Part shown: piece by piece, positions 24,389-33,400 of the stretch
How the letters are laid out: each line of letters begins with the position of its first letter
Numbering within the stretch: the first letter of the stretch is position 1
Program-made: the position numbers and the translations under genes
The notes under the pieces: generated by a model
Database searches by the model: none
The model's input: only the letters and a program-made list of their open reading frames with translations
What the model was told of the DNA's origin: nothing
Source of the DNA: DAMBHY01 sp032068765
Lineage (GTDB): Bacteria > Bacteroidota > Bacteroidia > Bacteroidales > Dysgonomonadaceae
Reading direction: 5' to 3'
Length of the DNA stretch: 47,972 nucleotides
Assembly (NCBI GenBank): GCA_032068765.1
Contig: DAMBHY010000016.1
Location: 1-47,972 of the forward strand

Positions 24389-24640
24389 TTATTTTTTGGC
24401 GAAAAGTTCCAATGCCCGTTTTTTGTCGATAATGATGATATTGCCTTTCTGAATAATCGCTTCGTTCAGAATACCCGACGATTTAATCTCTGATGCTTTC
24501 GACACGGAACAACCGAGAATTTTCGCCAATCCTTTCAATCCGTATTCGTACTTATTTTCCGATTTTACATTTTGGGAAATTTCCAGAAATTCTTCCACAG
24601 TGAGTTTGCAGATAGGTGTTTTTGGGTCTATGTTTTTCAT
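24389..24640 (-). CDS. DUF3853 family protein
   Basis: An 83-residue protein that matches DUF3853, common in Bacteroidota mobile elements: LTVEEFLEI near 13, then GLKGLAKILGCSVSKASEIKSSG at 34-56, a helix-turn-helix, then IIQKGNIIIIDKKRALELF. It is probably a small DNA-binding protein. It lies between the excisionase-like gene and the winged-helix gene in one leftward operon. Its exact role is unknown. Confidence 0.82.
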   Translation of the reverse strand: MKNIDPKTPICKLTVEEFLEISQNVKSENKYEYGLKGLAKILGCSVSKASEIKSSGILNEAIIQKGNIIIIDKKRALELFAKK

Positions 24641-24688
24641 AAAAACGAGGGTTTAATTTTGATTAAATTGAACAATTTGAAAAAGTGA

Positions 24689-24973
24689 CTACCACTTTTT
24701 CGAGAACGATTTATTGTAATATTCGTCCATCGTTTTTTCCACATCGGAAAGTTTGTAATAGATTTTGTTCCCTACTTGAGAAAAGGAGATTTTGCCCTCA
24801 TCACGCCACGTTTGGGCAGTCCGGCGGGAAATCTTCAGCATTTTAATCAACTCGTCGTTATCAAGAAAGACTTCTTGTTTTGGTAGATTTTTTTGGTTGA
24901 GTTTGCGTTCGATTTGGTCGATTTTCGACATTAGAGCATCGAATTGCTCTTTGGAGAGAATAATTGCTTCCAT
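24689..24973 (-). CDS. Excisionase-like helix-turn-helix protein
   Basis: A 94-residue protein. The ATG at 24973 (MEAIILSKEQ) is preferred over an upstream start at 25012 because the paralogue at 36954-37235 begins with the same seven residues. A coiled N-terminal segment is followed by a MerR/excisionase-type fold (FLDNDELIKMLKISRRTAQTWRDEGKISFSQVGNKIYYKLSDVE). Such proteins act as excision or directionality factors or as regulators in integrative elements. It sits 86 bp after the RteC-like gene, the same order as in the second element. Confidence 0.85.
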   Translation of the reverse strand: MEAIILSKEQFDALMSKIDQIERKLNQKNLPKQEVFLDNDELIKMLKISRRTAQTWRDEGKISFSQVGNKIYYKLSDVEKTMDEYYNKSFSKKW

Positions 24974-25059
24974 TTTTTGAATATTTAAAATTGATGAAGC
25001 AAAATTGAGCAATCGGGAAAAGTCCCGAAGTCCCGAAACAGTCTCCGGGAGACCATCTT

Positions 25060-25968
25060 TTAATTTATTTCGTCCACATTGATGCGGTTGTGAGATTTTG
25101 GTCTTTTGTCGTATTTTGAGGGACGAAAAATCGTTTGCACGGTTGCCTGACTGAGTTCGTGTCCGTCCTTATCTACGAAATTATTGCAAATCATTGATAC
25201 AAAATCTCCGGTGTTGCCGTCCAAAACAGGCTTGCCTCCGACAAATTTTTCTCTGTTTAACTGAAAGAATACATCTACCAACTGGTTAAGATTGCTGTTA
25301 ATCTTGATTTTGTTTCCCGAAAGTGGCTTATTGGGATATTTTGCAGAGCTTTTAGGAAGTTGTTCTAACAATTTTTTCACCTCGTTAAGTCGTTCGATTT
25401 CTTTGCTACACAATTCATCAAACGGAGGAAGATTTTTATTAATGAAATCAATGACGGATTCTTGATAATCGTATTTTTGATGGGTTAAGTAAACGAGTTT
25501 CTCTTCAAAAATTTTTATATCGTTTAATTTTTCTTTTACTTCTTTAAAACTAAAATACCGTTCTTCACTTATGGCATTGATGTCTTTTTTACAAGGTCTC
25601 GTGGGACTTATGATGGACTTTTGGGTGTTGAGTTCATATCTTTTTACTTCTATACAGGTTTGTAATTTAATAAACCTATTTTCGTTCTTGTTTTTGCAAA
25701 AGAGATTTGTATTCACTAATATGAGTTCTTCAAATCTATTAAGCCAATGCATTGTATTTTTGGCAATATCACAATGATGATTTATAAAATCTGAAATTTG
25801 TGAGTGTTTTAATTGAAAAACCTTACGAATGAGGCTTTGGCAATAAGATGACAAATTTTCTTCGGCTGTCTTTTCTACATCAAATAGCGGATTGAAAGCA
25901 TCTGTAACTATTACAGAAGTAAGCTCAGTAAACTGAACGGGTTCCATAAGCGGGTAATCTTGAATCAT
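25060..25968 (-). CDS. RteC-like mobile element regulatory protein
   Basis: A 302-residue soluble protein and paralogue of 37325-38227. Shared segments include ISEERYFSFKEVKEKL near 134, the hydrophobic KIKINSNLNQLVDVFFQLNRE near 222, FVDKDGHELSQATVQTI near 266 and a basic tail (PSKYDKRPKSHNRI). The C-terminal 90 residues recall RteC, the excision regulator of Bacteroides conjugative transposons, in outline only. It lies directly upstream of the excisionase-like gene and downstream of the integrase fragment, so it probably helps control excision or mobilisation. A DNA-binding role is inferred. Confidence 0.6.
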   Translation of the reverse strand: MIQDYPLMEPVQFTELTSVIVTDAFNPLFDVEKTAEENLSSYCQSLIRKVFQLKHSQISDFINHHCDIAKNTMHWLNRFEELILVNTNLFCKNKNENRFIKLQTCIEVKRYELNTQKSIISPTRPCKKDINAISEERYFSFKEVKEKLNDIKIFEEKLVYLTHQKYDYQESVIDFINKNLPPFDELCSKEIERLNEVKKLLEQLPKSSAKYPNKPLSGNKIKINSNLNQLVDVFFQLNREKFVGGKPVLDGNTGDFVSMICNNFVDKDGHELSQATVQTIFRPSKYDKRPKSHNRINVDEIN

Positions 25969-26039
25969 AATATTTTATTGAAACCCCCAAAGTTGGGTAT
26001 ATAGCATTTTTTACTTCAAAAAGTACTCTATACATTTAT

Positions 26040-26082
26040 AAAAGTATAAATGCTTTTTTAGAAGAAAGACATTTATACTTTT
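26040..26082. repeat. Inverted repeat between the integrase remnant and the RteC-like gene
   Basis: AAAAGTATAAATG (26040-26052) and CATTTATACTTTT (26070-26082) are perfect inverse copies with a 17-base loop. The repeat lies 12 bp after the integrase stop. It may end the old integrase transcript or mark a regulatory or recombination site; no T-run follows on the minus strand. Confidence 0.45.
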
Positions 26083-26093
26083 TGAAAAATTTA

Positions 26094-26381
26094 TCAGTAA
26101 ACAAACTTATCCATTGATGCATCTAACTCTGTATTAATGACTTTCGCATAAATTTCCGTTACCCGAATGCTTGAATGGTCCATTATCTTTGAAACGTGTT
26201 CGATTCTCATACCATTATTCAAAGCATTTGTAGCAAAAGTATGTCGGCTCATATGAAACGCAAGTCTTTTGTTTAATTCTATTTTCTTTGAAATACTTGC
26301 CAATGCATTATTAATATTTTGGGATATATTTTCAATTTGAGAAATGTGCAAAACTGCTACCCTCAAAAACAATAAAATCAA
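26094..26381 (-). pseudogene. Tyrosine integrase, C-terminal fragment
   Basis: The last 75 residues match the C-terminus of the full integrase at 44611-45828: HMSRHTFATNALNNG, then VSKIMDHSSIRVTEIYAKV, with catalytic H, R, H and Y kept. The first 20 residues (MILLFLRVAVLHISQIENIS) are not integrase-like. The arm-binding and core-binding domains and the first catalytic Arg are absent, so it cannot be active. It marks the former integrase end of the element that carries the replicon at 21304-25968. The break lies near 26330-26390, just where the GC-richer noncoding stretch starts. Confidence 0.88.
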
Positions 26382-26390
26382 ACTTAACTT

Positions 26391-27323
26391 TTAAGATTTA
26401 CTGTCCAAACTTTGGGGGGAACTATACTCGTCGCAGTAAAAAATAAAGCATATCACTATTGGAAGCGTTGGGAAAAAGCAAGGGTATGAGGTACGAAATA
26501 CGCTTGTTGTGCGGTGATGCAATAAGGTGTGAACAGAATGGAACGGAATAAATGAAGGTAAATTTTGCTTTAGCTTACCGAAATGAAATGTAGTGCAATA
26601 CGTGAACACTTTATGCAGCACATTGACATTAAAACATTAATGCTTTATTTTTTTACTGCACCGCTGAAATGGGTGGTGGGGAGCGTGGCAAAGAAGCGTG
26701 GGCTGTGCGTTGGCAAGAAAAAATACGGCTTCCGCTCCCCGAAAAATATCAGCATTGGCATTGTGCGTGGGGATATTTTTTCAGGGAGCGGACTATGGCA
26801 TTGGCTATTTTACATAATGTTATTATAGGACTTTTTAGCGTTGGCATAGCCGCCTATAAGCGTGGCGGAAAAGTACTATAATGCCACATTATGTAACTTA
26901 GCTTCCGCCGATTTGCATACTGGCATAAACGGAACGGTGGTGGTGGTTGGAGTGAAGTGGCTTTTTGCTTTGTTTTTTGATGTTGGTACAGCTCTTTGCC
27001 ACCGCAGGTACGAGGATGGCAATGTGCTGTGGAGCCTTGGCAAAAAACAACGCAAAAAGTATGACAGTAGCAAACGGCGGCAATGCCATAGAAGACAGAC
27101 GAAGTGTTGGCTTTGTGCGGTTGCCGTCTGGCTAAAGCCGTATTTTGTGTGTGTTAATATTTCCGATTAAAGTATATTAAACGATTACACAATAAATATT
27201 TATTATCTTTACCAACAACTTTTTCAGAAAGTACAAGACCGAAAAATCATGGAAATTTGAAAGAGTACTGAGTACATAAAAAACATTTTAAAATACAATT
27301 GTATTTAACCTTAAATGAGATAA
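26391..27323. other. Gene-free stretch, GC-richer, with inverted repeats
   Basis: No convincing gene is present; open frames on both strands overlap one another and have unlikely compositions. The part 26640-27170 is visibly richer in G and C than its neighbours. It contains a hairpin with arms of about 19-20 bases (26732-26750 and 26772-26791, each holding CCGCTCCC or its inverse, 21-base loop). An outer perfect pair TTACATAATG (26810-26819) and CATTATGTAA (26887-26896) encloses CCGCC/GGCGG. Words such as GCGTTGGC, GCATTGGC and GCGTGGC recur. It could be a structured RNA, a recombination site or decayed foreign DNA. Confidence 0.5.
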
Positions 27324-29555
27324 ATGGAATTTATTGCAGGTAATATTGCCAATGAAAAAGATCAAATATTAAATAATATTTGGAATGATATATCTTCTAA
27401 ATTGATTGATCAAGATTTAATTGTTGGATATAAAACACCATCTTTCGGAAAGGAACTAGAAGAAACTCCGAGTATTATTGTTAGAAGCAAAGAATACGGA
27501 ATTTTACTTATTGATTTCGTAAATTATAATATTACAGAGTTTGATGAAGAAAATGAATATTGGAAAACATCAGATGATGAGTTTATTCTGTCTAAAGATA
27601 TTTTGATAGACTTATATGACAAAGAATTAGTCAATAAGTTAAAAGACAATAGAACTCTTTACAATTTAAGAGCTGATAAATTCAACTTTAATTTGACTAT
27701 CAAAAAACTACTGGTATTTTCTCAAAATAGTGAATCTGAAATTAATGAACTTAACGAAAAGGCCGAAATTAAATTAACAAATCCATTTGTCTGTCACGAC
27801 AATTGGAATGAGTATTTTAACCTTTTGTTTCAAAAAGAAGAAAGTATTGAAGTTAAATTTATCGACATTATAGATTCAATTTTTGATGGTTCTAGTATAT
27901 ACGCAAAAAAGAATAATAGAAAAATTGAAAATGAATTAAAAACAATGAATGACTTCATTAAGAAGTCTTTGAATTTAACGTTTAAACTAGATTCTACACA
28001 ACGTCAAGTTGCTTTACAAATACCTAATGGTCCGCAAAGGATTAGAGGGTTAGCGGGAACAGGTAAAACAATTATTTTATGTATGAAAGCTGCCTTAGCC
28101 CATAAGTTTTACCCTAACATGAATATTCTATTTGTGTTTAATACACAAAGCATGTATAATCAAGTAGAAGACTTGATTAGTAAATACTATTTTAATGAAA
28201 CAGGCAAAATGCCAGATTTTAATAAGTTAAATATTTTACATGCTTGGGGTGGTAGTAATAAACCAGGACTTTATTATAATACGGCTAGATCAATAGGAGT
28301 TCAACCGTTAAACTATATGAATGTTCGTAAATCTACTGATCCCTTAGATGCTATTTATAGTGATTTAATCAATAACCATAAAAAAATTTTACGTCCGATT
28401 TATGATATGGTACTGATTGATGAGGCACAAGATTTTCCCTCGACGTTTTTTGAGACAATTTTCTATTTAACTAAGGATAGTGAAGATACATCACAAAAAA
28501 GAATAATTTGGGCTTACGATGAATTTCAATCGCTAACTGATATTAAAATTAAAGAGCCTAAGGATTTGTTTGGTTTGGATGGAAAAGGAGAACCAAATAT
28601 GCCAAATGATATTCTTGATGGAGAATATAAAGGCAACATAAAGAAGGATTTTGTATTGCCAAATTCTTACAGAAATCCTAGGGTAACCTTAATGGTTGCC
28701 CATGGATTGGCACTAGGTTTATATACAGATAACAAGGTACCGATGATGTATAGAAATGATTGGGAAGCAAGAGGATATAATCTTCTTTCTCCTGATAAAG
28801 TAGTGTTTAGTGAAGGTGATAGTATTATTCTTGAAAGACCTGAATCAAATAGTAAAAACAACTTAGAAAAATTACTCCAAGAAAGAAAAAATGAGAATAA
28901 ACTTATTCAGTTTATTCAAAATGAAGATGTTAAATCTCAGTTAGATGATGTTATTAAAAAAATCGAATGGATTATTAAAGAACAGCATGTAGAAGCCGAA
29001 GAAATTTTAGTTATAGATATCGACACAAAAAATTCAAAGACTCACTTCCAATATTTAAGACAGCAACTAGATTATAAAGATGTAAAATGTATTACCCCTG
29101 GGTTTATTGAAAGCAATGATTCTTTCAAAGAAAAAGGATTTGTTACTTTAACCACCCCATTCCGAGCTAAAGGAAATGAAACGAATATCGTATTTATTAT
29201 TAATTCAAATAAAATACTTAACGATAATACTTTTCGATTAAGGAATTCCATGTTTGTTTCTATTACTCGCTCAAGAGGATGGTGTTATATATGTTCAAAT
29301 GGAGATAATAACAAAGTTTTGAAAAAGGAAATAGATTTAATTATTGGCGACTATCCAAAATTTAATTTTATTTTTCCATCAATTGAATCAATAGAAAGAA
29401 GATACTCGATTCTAACTAGTAACAAAGATCTTGAGAAATTTGATAGCCAAATAGATGAAATTTTAAAAAATGATGATTTAAATGCACTTCTAATAGAAAA
29501 ATTACTCAGTGACCCCTCAATTCTTAAAAAGTTGAGAAAAAATGATGATGAATAA
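27324..29555 (+). CDS. SF1-type helicase with N-terminal nuclease-like region (candidate defence gene)
   Basis: A 743-residue soluble ATPase. Residues 1-170 are an N-terminal domain that recalls NERD/nuclease-type regions found before UvrD-like helicases (SIIVRSKEYGILLIDFVNY near 50). The helicase core has Walker A RGLAGTGKT near 240-248, Walker B MVLIDEAQDFP near 361-371, a motif V-like LTTPFRAKGNETNIVF near 608-623 and motif VI SITRSRGW near 645. The next gene overlaps it by 14 bp and carries DUF2290, a pairing I recognise from Bacteroidota and other bacteria. It lies in a mobile region beside a nuclease-STAND gene, so phage defence is likely but not shown. Confidence 0.8.
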   Translation: MEFIAGNIANEKDQILNNIWNDISSKLIDQDLIVGYKTPSFGKELEETPSIIVRSKEYGILLIDFVNYNITEFDEENEYWKTSDDEFILSKDILIDLYDKELVNKLKDNRTLYNLRADKFNFNLTIKKLLVFSQNSESEINELNEKAEIKLTNPFVCHDNWNEYFNLLFQKEESIEVKFIDIIDSIFDGSSIYAKKNNRKIENELKTMNDFIKKSLNLTFKLDSTQRQVALQIPNGPQRIRGLAGTGKTIILCMKAALAHKFYPNMNILFVFNTQSMYNQVEDLISKYYFNETGKMPDFNKLNILHAWGGSNKPGLYYNTARSIGVQPLNYMNVRKSTDPLDAIYSDLINNHKKILRPIYDMVLIDEAQDFPSTFFETIFYLTKDSEDTSQKRIIWAYDEFQSLTDIKIKEPKDLFGLDGKGEPNMPNDILDGEYKGNIKKDFVLPNSYRNPRVTLMVAHGLALGLYTDNKVPMMYRNDWEARGYNLLSPDKVVFSEGDSIILERPESNSKNNLEKLLQERKNENKLIQFIQNEDVKSQLDDVIKKIEWIIKEQHVEAEEILVIDIDTKNSKTHFQYLRQQLDYKDVKCITPGFIESNDSFKEKGFVTLTTPFRAKGNETNIVFIINSNKILNDNTFRLRNSMFVSITRSRGWCYICSNGDNNKVLKKEIDLIIGDYPKFNFIFPSIESIERRYSILTSNKDLEKFDSQIDEILKNDDLNALLIEKLLSDPSILKKLRKNDDE

Positions 29556-30345
29556 TATGGACATTGAGAAAGTAAAAGAGTTATTAGATACTCTTAAAGA
29601 CGTTCATAAAAAAATTATTGTCACTAATAATTATGAAAAGATATCTGATAATATTATAAGTTGGCCAAACTACAAATCAGGGATTTTTAAAAATCTATAC
29701 AGTAAGGAATATGAATATATAGTTAGGAACCGACAGTATAGTTTTTTATTGAAAGATAATTTAGGTTGCATTCAATTTTATTACGAATTTGAAGAAAAAC
29801 AAGTATCTAAAATAAAAATGGCATACTATCCTTATCCAATAGCTTTAAATGATGATATAAGTGACATTGAGCATTATATTGAAGATGGGAATGATGAAAA
29901 TTTATTAGAATATTATTATGATATATGGGAGATTTTTAATCATGAATTCGAATTGAATATAAATGACGATGAATTAAGGTCTATTTTTGAAAAATCACAA
30001 AAAATAGGTAATAACGAATCCATAGAAAATTTACTTCTTGCAAGATTTGACGCAAAATATAAACATACAAACTCATCCCATATTAGAATTGACTATGATT
30101 CAAAAGTTGAATCTCACAATAAGTGTGAAATTCAGATAGGAGCAATAAATGAAGTTCGAATACCGATAAACAAAATATTATCACCCGTAATCTTTTTCGA
30201 TTTTATAATCAAAAATATATTAAGGAATAAACCTTATTATACAGAATTGCAAAAAAATCAACAATATAAAGGTTTGTTTAGTTATCATCGAAGTCAAAAA
30301 TCTGATGTAAATGGCTTTTCTGAAGATAATATATACGTGATTTAA
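29542..30345 (+). CDS. DUF2290-like partner protein
   Basis: A 267-residue protein. The start overlaps the helicase stop: ATGs occur at 29542, 29545 and 29548, or at 29557 for a non-overlapping version (MDIEKVKE). The C-terminal half fits DUF2290: IRIDYDSKVESHNKCEIQIG, then EVRIPINKILSPVIFFDFIIKNI near 205-230. There is no signal peptide or membrane span and no obvious catalytic motif. Overlapping genes and a strong terminator immediately downstream make a two-gene operon with the helicase. It is probably the specificity or effector half of a helicase-based system; its biochemical role is unknown. Confidence 0.7.
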   Translation: MMMNNMDIEKVKELLDTLKDVHKKIIVTNNYEKISDNIISWPNYKSGIFKNLYSKEYEYIVRNRQYSFLLKDNLGCIQFYYEFEEKQVSKIKMAYYPYPIALNDDISDIEHYIEDGNDENLLEYYYDIWEIFNHEFELNINDDELRSIFEKSQKIGNNESIENLLLARFDAKYKHTNSSHIRIDYDSKVESHNKCEIQIGAINEVRIPINKILSPVIFFDFIIKNILRNKPYYTELQKNQQYKGLFSYHRSQKSDVNGFSEDNIYVI

Positions 30346-30360
30346 CGTTCATTCACTTCC

Positions 30361-30390
30361 ATAGCTTATCAATTTACATTGATAAGCTAT
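30361..30390 (+). terminator. Rho-independent terminator of the helicase-DUF2290 operon
   Basis: ATAGCTTATCAA and TTGATAAGCTAT form a perfect 12-pair stem with the loop TTTACA, followed by ACTTTTT. It starts 15 bp after the DUF2290-like stop. Confidence 0.88.
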
Positions 30391-30446
30391 ACTTTTTACA
30401 TACCTCATCTTTTGTCTCTATATAAAATCAAAATAGAATCAATGTG

Positions 30447-33400
30447 CTAATTGTATCTATTTATATACTTCCCATAAAGCAATAGAATAAATATCCCCCA
30501 ACTCTCTGTACATATTTTTAATCGCTCAACCCATTTAGATATTATTTCCATATTCATTACCAATTGATAATTTTCTTCGTCTCCTTTTGGCTCAGGGAAA
30601 ATATGATCCTTAATATTCATCATTGCTTTAAAATATTCCTGCTCTTCTTCACTATTAACATAACTGTCTTCGTCAAAAGGAAACATATTGATCCATTCAA
30701 CTAATGAATCCAATACTACTTGGAAAGACACTTGTAGCTCTAAACCTATCTTCTGGATGTATCGCTGTAATTTCTCTTGGTCAGATTCCGTGAGTTCAAT
30801 TTCATCAAACAATCTCAAATCGTAGAAGTGATCTGCTAAAAGAAGTAATTTCCCATACGCTTCCGTAGCTTTAGTTATATCATTAAACTCCGGATATAAA
30901 TTTGACCATCCTTCAATATTCAGATTTTCAATAATTTTTGCCTCAATCGGTTGTGGTATTGAATTAATCAAAGATAATTCTTCAAACAGCTTATCCTTTA
31001 TGTTGTATAATCTGACTTCATTCCATTGATTGTTTAGGCTTTTTTTCTGAATGGTCTGGATGAAATAAAAATTTGAAAACCAAAACTGCAACATCAAATA
31101 TTTCAAACTTGTATATTCAGGACTATCTATTGTCTGTTGTACAATTTGATAAGCTTCTTTATAACCCATCAACGTCCAAAAAGGACTTTCTCCGTCGATA
31201 AAAATAACAGGCTTATTTTCCGTCGTTTTATCATTAATGTATCTGATTGAAAAATAATTGGATTTTGAAGCCTGCTTAAAGTCCTTTATGATTTTGTTTT
31301 CAAAATCTGATTTAAGCTTCAAAATTCGTTTTGCCGAGCGTTCTCCTTTACTATTGTTATTCAAAAAATCTTTCCATATTGAAGCTGTAGTAAATAGGGT
31401 ATTCGTTTCGATTTTTGAATGATGTGTATTATCAATATTCCCTAAGATGGTTTTGTATTGACTATTATAAACTTGAAGTTTTTCAATTGCATTATAAAGA
31501 TTGATTTGAGATAAACGTTCTGTATTATCATCGTGTATATGTTCTTCATCGGTTTTTGATTTAGCCTTTGAATATAATGTACCGGCTGACTGCTGGATAA
31601 AACTTTCTATATCTCCTTTAAAATCAGAAACACTTTTAAAGAACAATTCATATTTCGACTGCAATTTTTTATTGAGTTGTTCTCTTTCATTTTCATTGCT
31701 TGTTCCTCTTTTCTTTCCACCATAAATACCTAATGGTTCTGTAATAGATTTAGGTTCTTTGATGCTCTCCGACCTTTCAAAAAGCACATTTTGCATAATA
31801 GGAACTACAGGCATATAGTTCACACTACCTTTAAACAGTTTCTCAAACGAGGCATTAAATTGGTTGATTTTTTCTTTGATGATTACTTCCCACTGGTTTA
31901 GCTGATTTCTATATTCATTCCAATCTTCTGGTCTTAGTTGATATTCATATAGTTTGATGATTGAGGAATTGATATTTACCCATTCTTCTAAGGGCATATT
32001 TTCGATAGGCATTGTTTTGTGTGTATCATCATAATCTACTGCTAAAGTTTGTAAGCGGTGACCATATCCCTGAGAATTAAATTGTTTTTTATCAGGAAGA
32101 GCTGTTCTGATAATATCTAAAATACCTACAATGAAATCATTGGTCGATCTTTCCACATGATTTTTTAGAATATCAATGATGTAATGTACATTCACCTCGT
32201 TGTCGTCTACAGATAAATGGATTACATCAAATTCTTTTTTTATTTGTTCGATGAAAATGTCAACATACTTTTTTCTTATCATATCCAGTTCTTCCGAATA
32301 AGAGTACATACCTAACATCAATTTTGATAAACTTTTGCTGTCCATTATTTTGAATGCAGATTCGAACTTAATCTCATCAAATAATGGTAATTTTTCTTTG
32401 TTGTTAGGTATATTTTTAAGCCAAAATAAGACCTCTCCAAAAGATTTCCATTCAAAAGTTGTTAGAGGAACTTCTTTAGGAAAGTCAGTTTGATTAATAG
32501 CTTCAGTTGCTAAATTGAAAACATTTTGATTTGGTAATAACCTCCGATTGATGTCATTTATTTTCTCTCTCCGATCATCATCCACTTTGAGTATATCAAG
32601 CATTCCATTTCTGTTATAATTGCTTCCAAACATAAAATCCATAAACATTGTCCAGGCTCCGCCACAAATGGTTCTACATTCATCTATAACTTTACGGTTA
32701 TTTTCAACATAATTTTTAGAACCCAGCCATATAAAAGATTTTAAAATTGCAGTATATACAGACCAATTCCTTACAATAACTTTACTGTTTAAATCAGCAA
32801 TAAATTGATCCGGCTTCAGTATTTCAAGATGAAACATTTGTAATAAGAACAAGTACAAATCTTTCTCGTCTATCAGCGAAATACATTTATAGGCATATTC
32901 CTCTTTGTAAGTTGTAAACTCATCAAAAAGTATTTCTACCAACTTCTGAGAACGGATTAAATGCAATCCCTGAATGTACTTTCTATCTAATGATTTCTTA
33001 ACCAAGTATTCATTTTCTAACTTTTCGATTATAAATTGATAGTCAATATTAGAATCCAATTTAGATACATCAATCTTAGCTCCTAAAGAGTCTGCAAGGC
33101 TCACAATTCTTAAAAACTCAATCTCGGGATTACGACCTTGATCGCTTTCGTTACGCAATTGCTGAATCTGTTGTTTCAGTTTATTTTGTAACGAGTTCCC
33201 CTGAGTAATAGAATACACGAATTCTAACAACGGAGCATCATTACCAATTTGAATCCAAGCCTGTTCAAAGTCTGTAAAGTGTGTGATTTTATTTCGTTCG
33301 TTTAATTTAGTATAAATGATTTCGGCTTCTTCCTTCGACAGGGATAGGTCTATTTCTTTATGCTCAAATTCTACACCGACTGCTGATGCCCTATACCAAT

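Noticed and set aside
26583..27170. Several open frames in the GC-richer island (81, 70 and 102 codons)
   Set aside because: They overlap each other and antisense frames, have unlikely Trp/Cys/His composition, no common domain, and coincide with inverted repeats; more likely noncoding.
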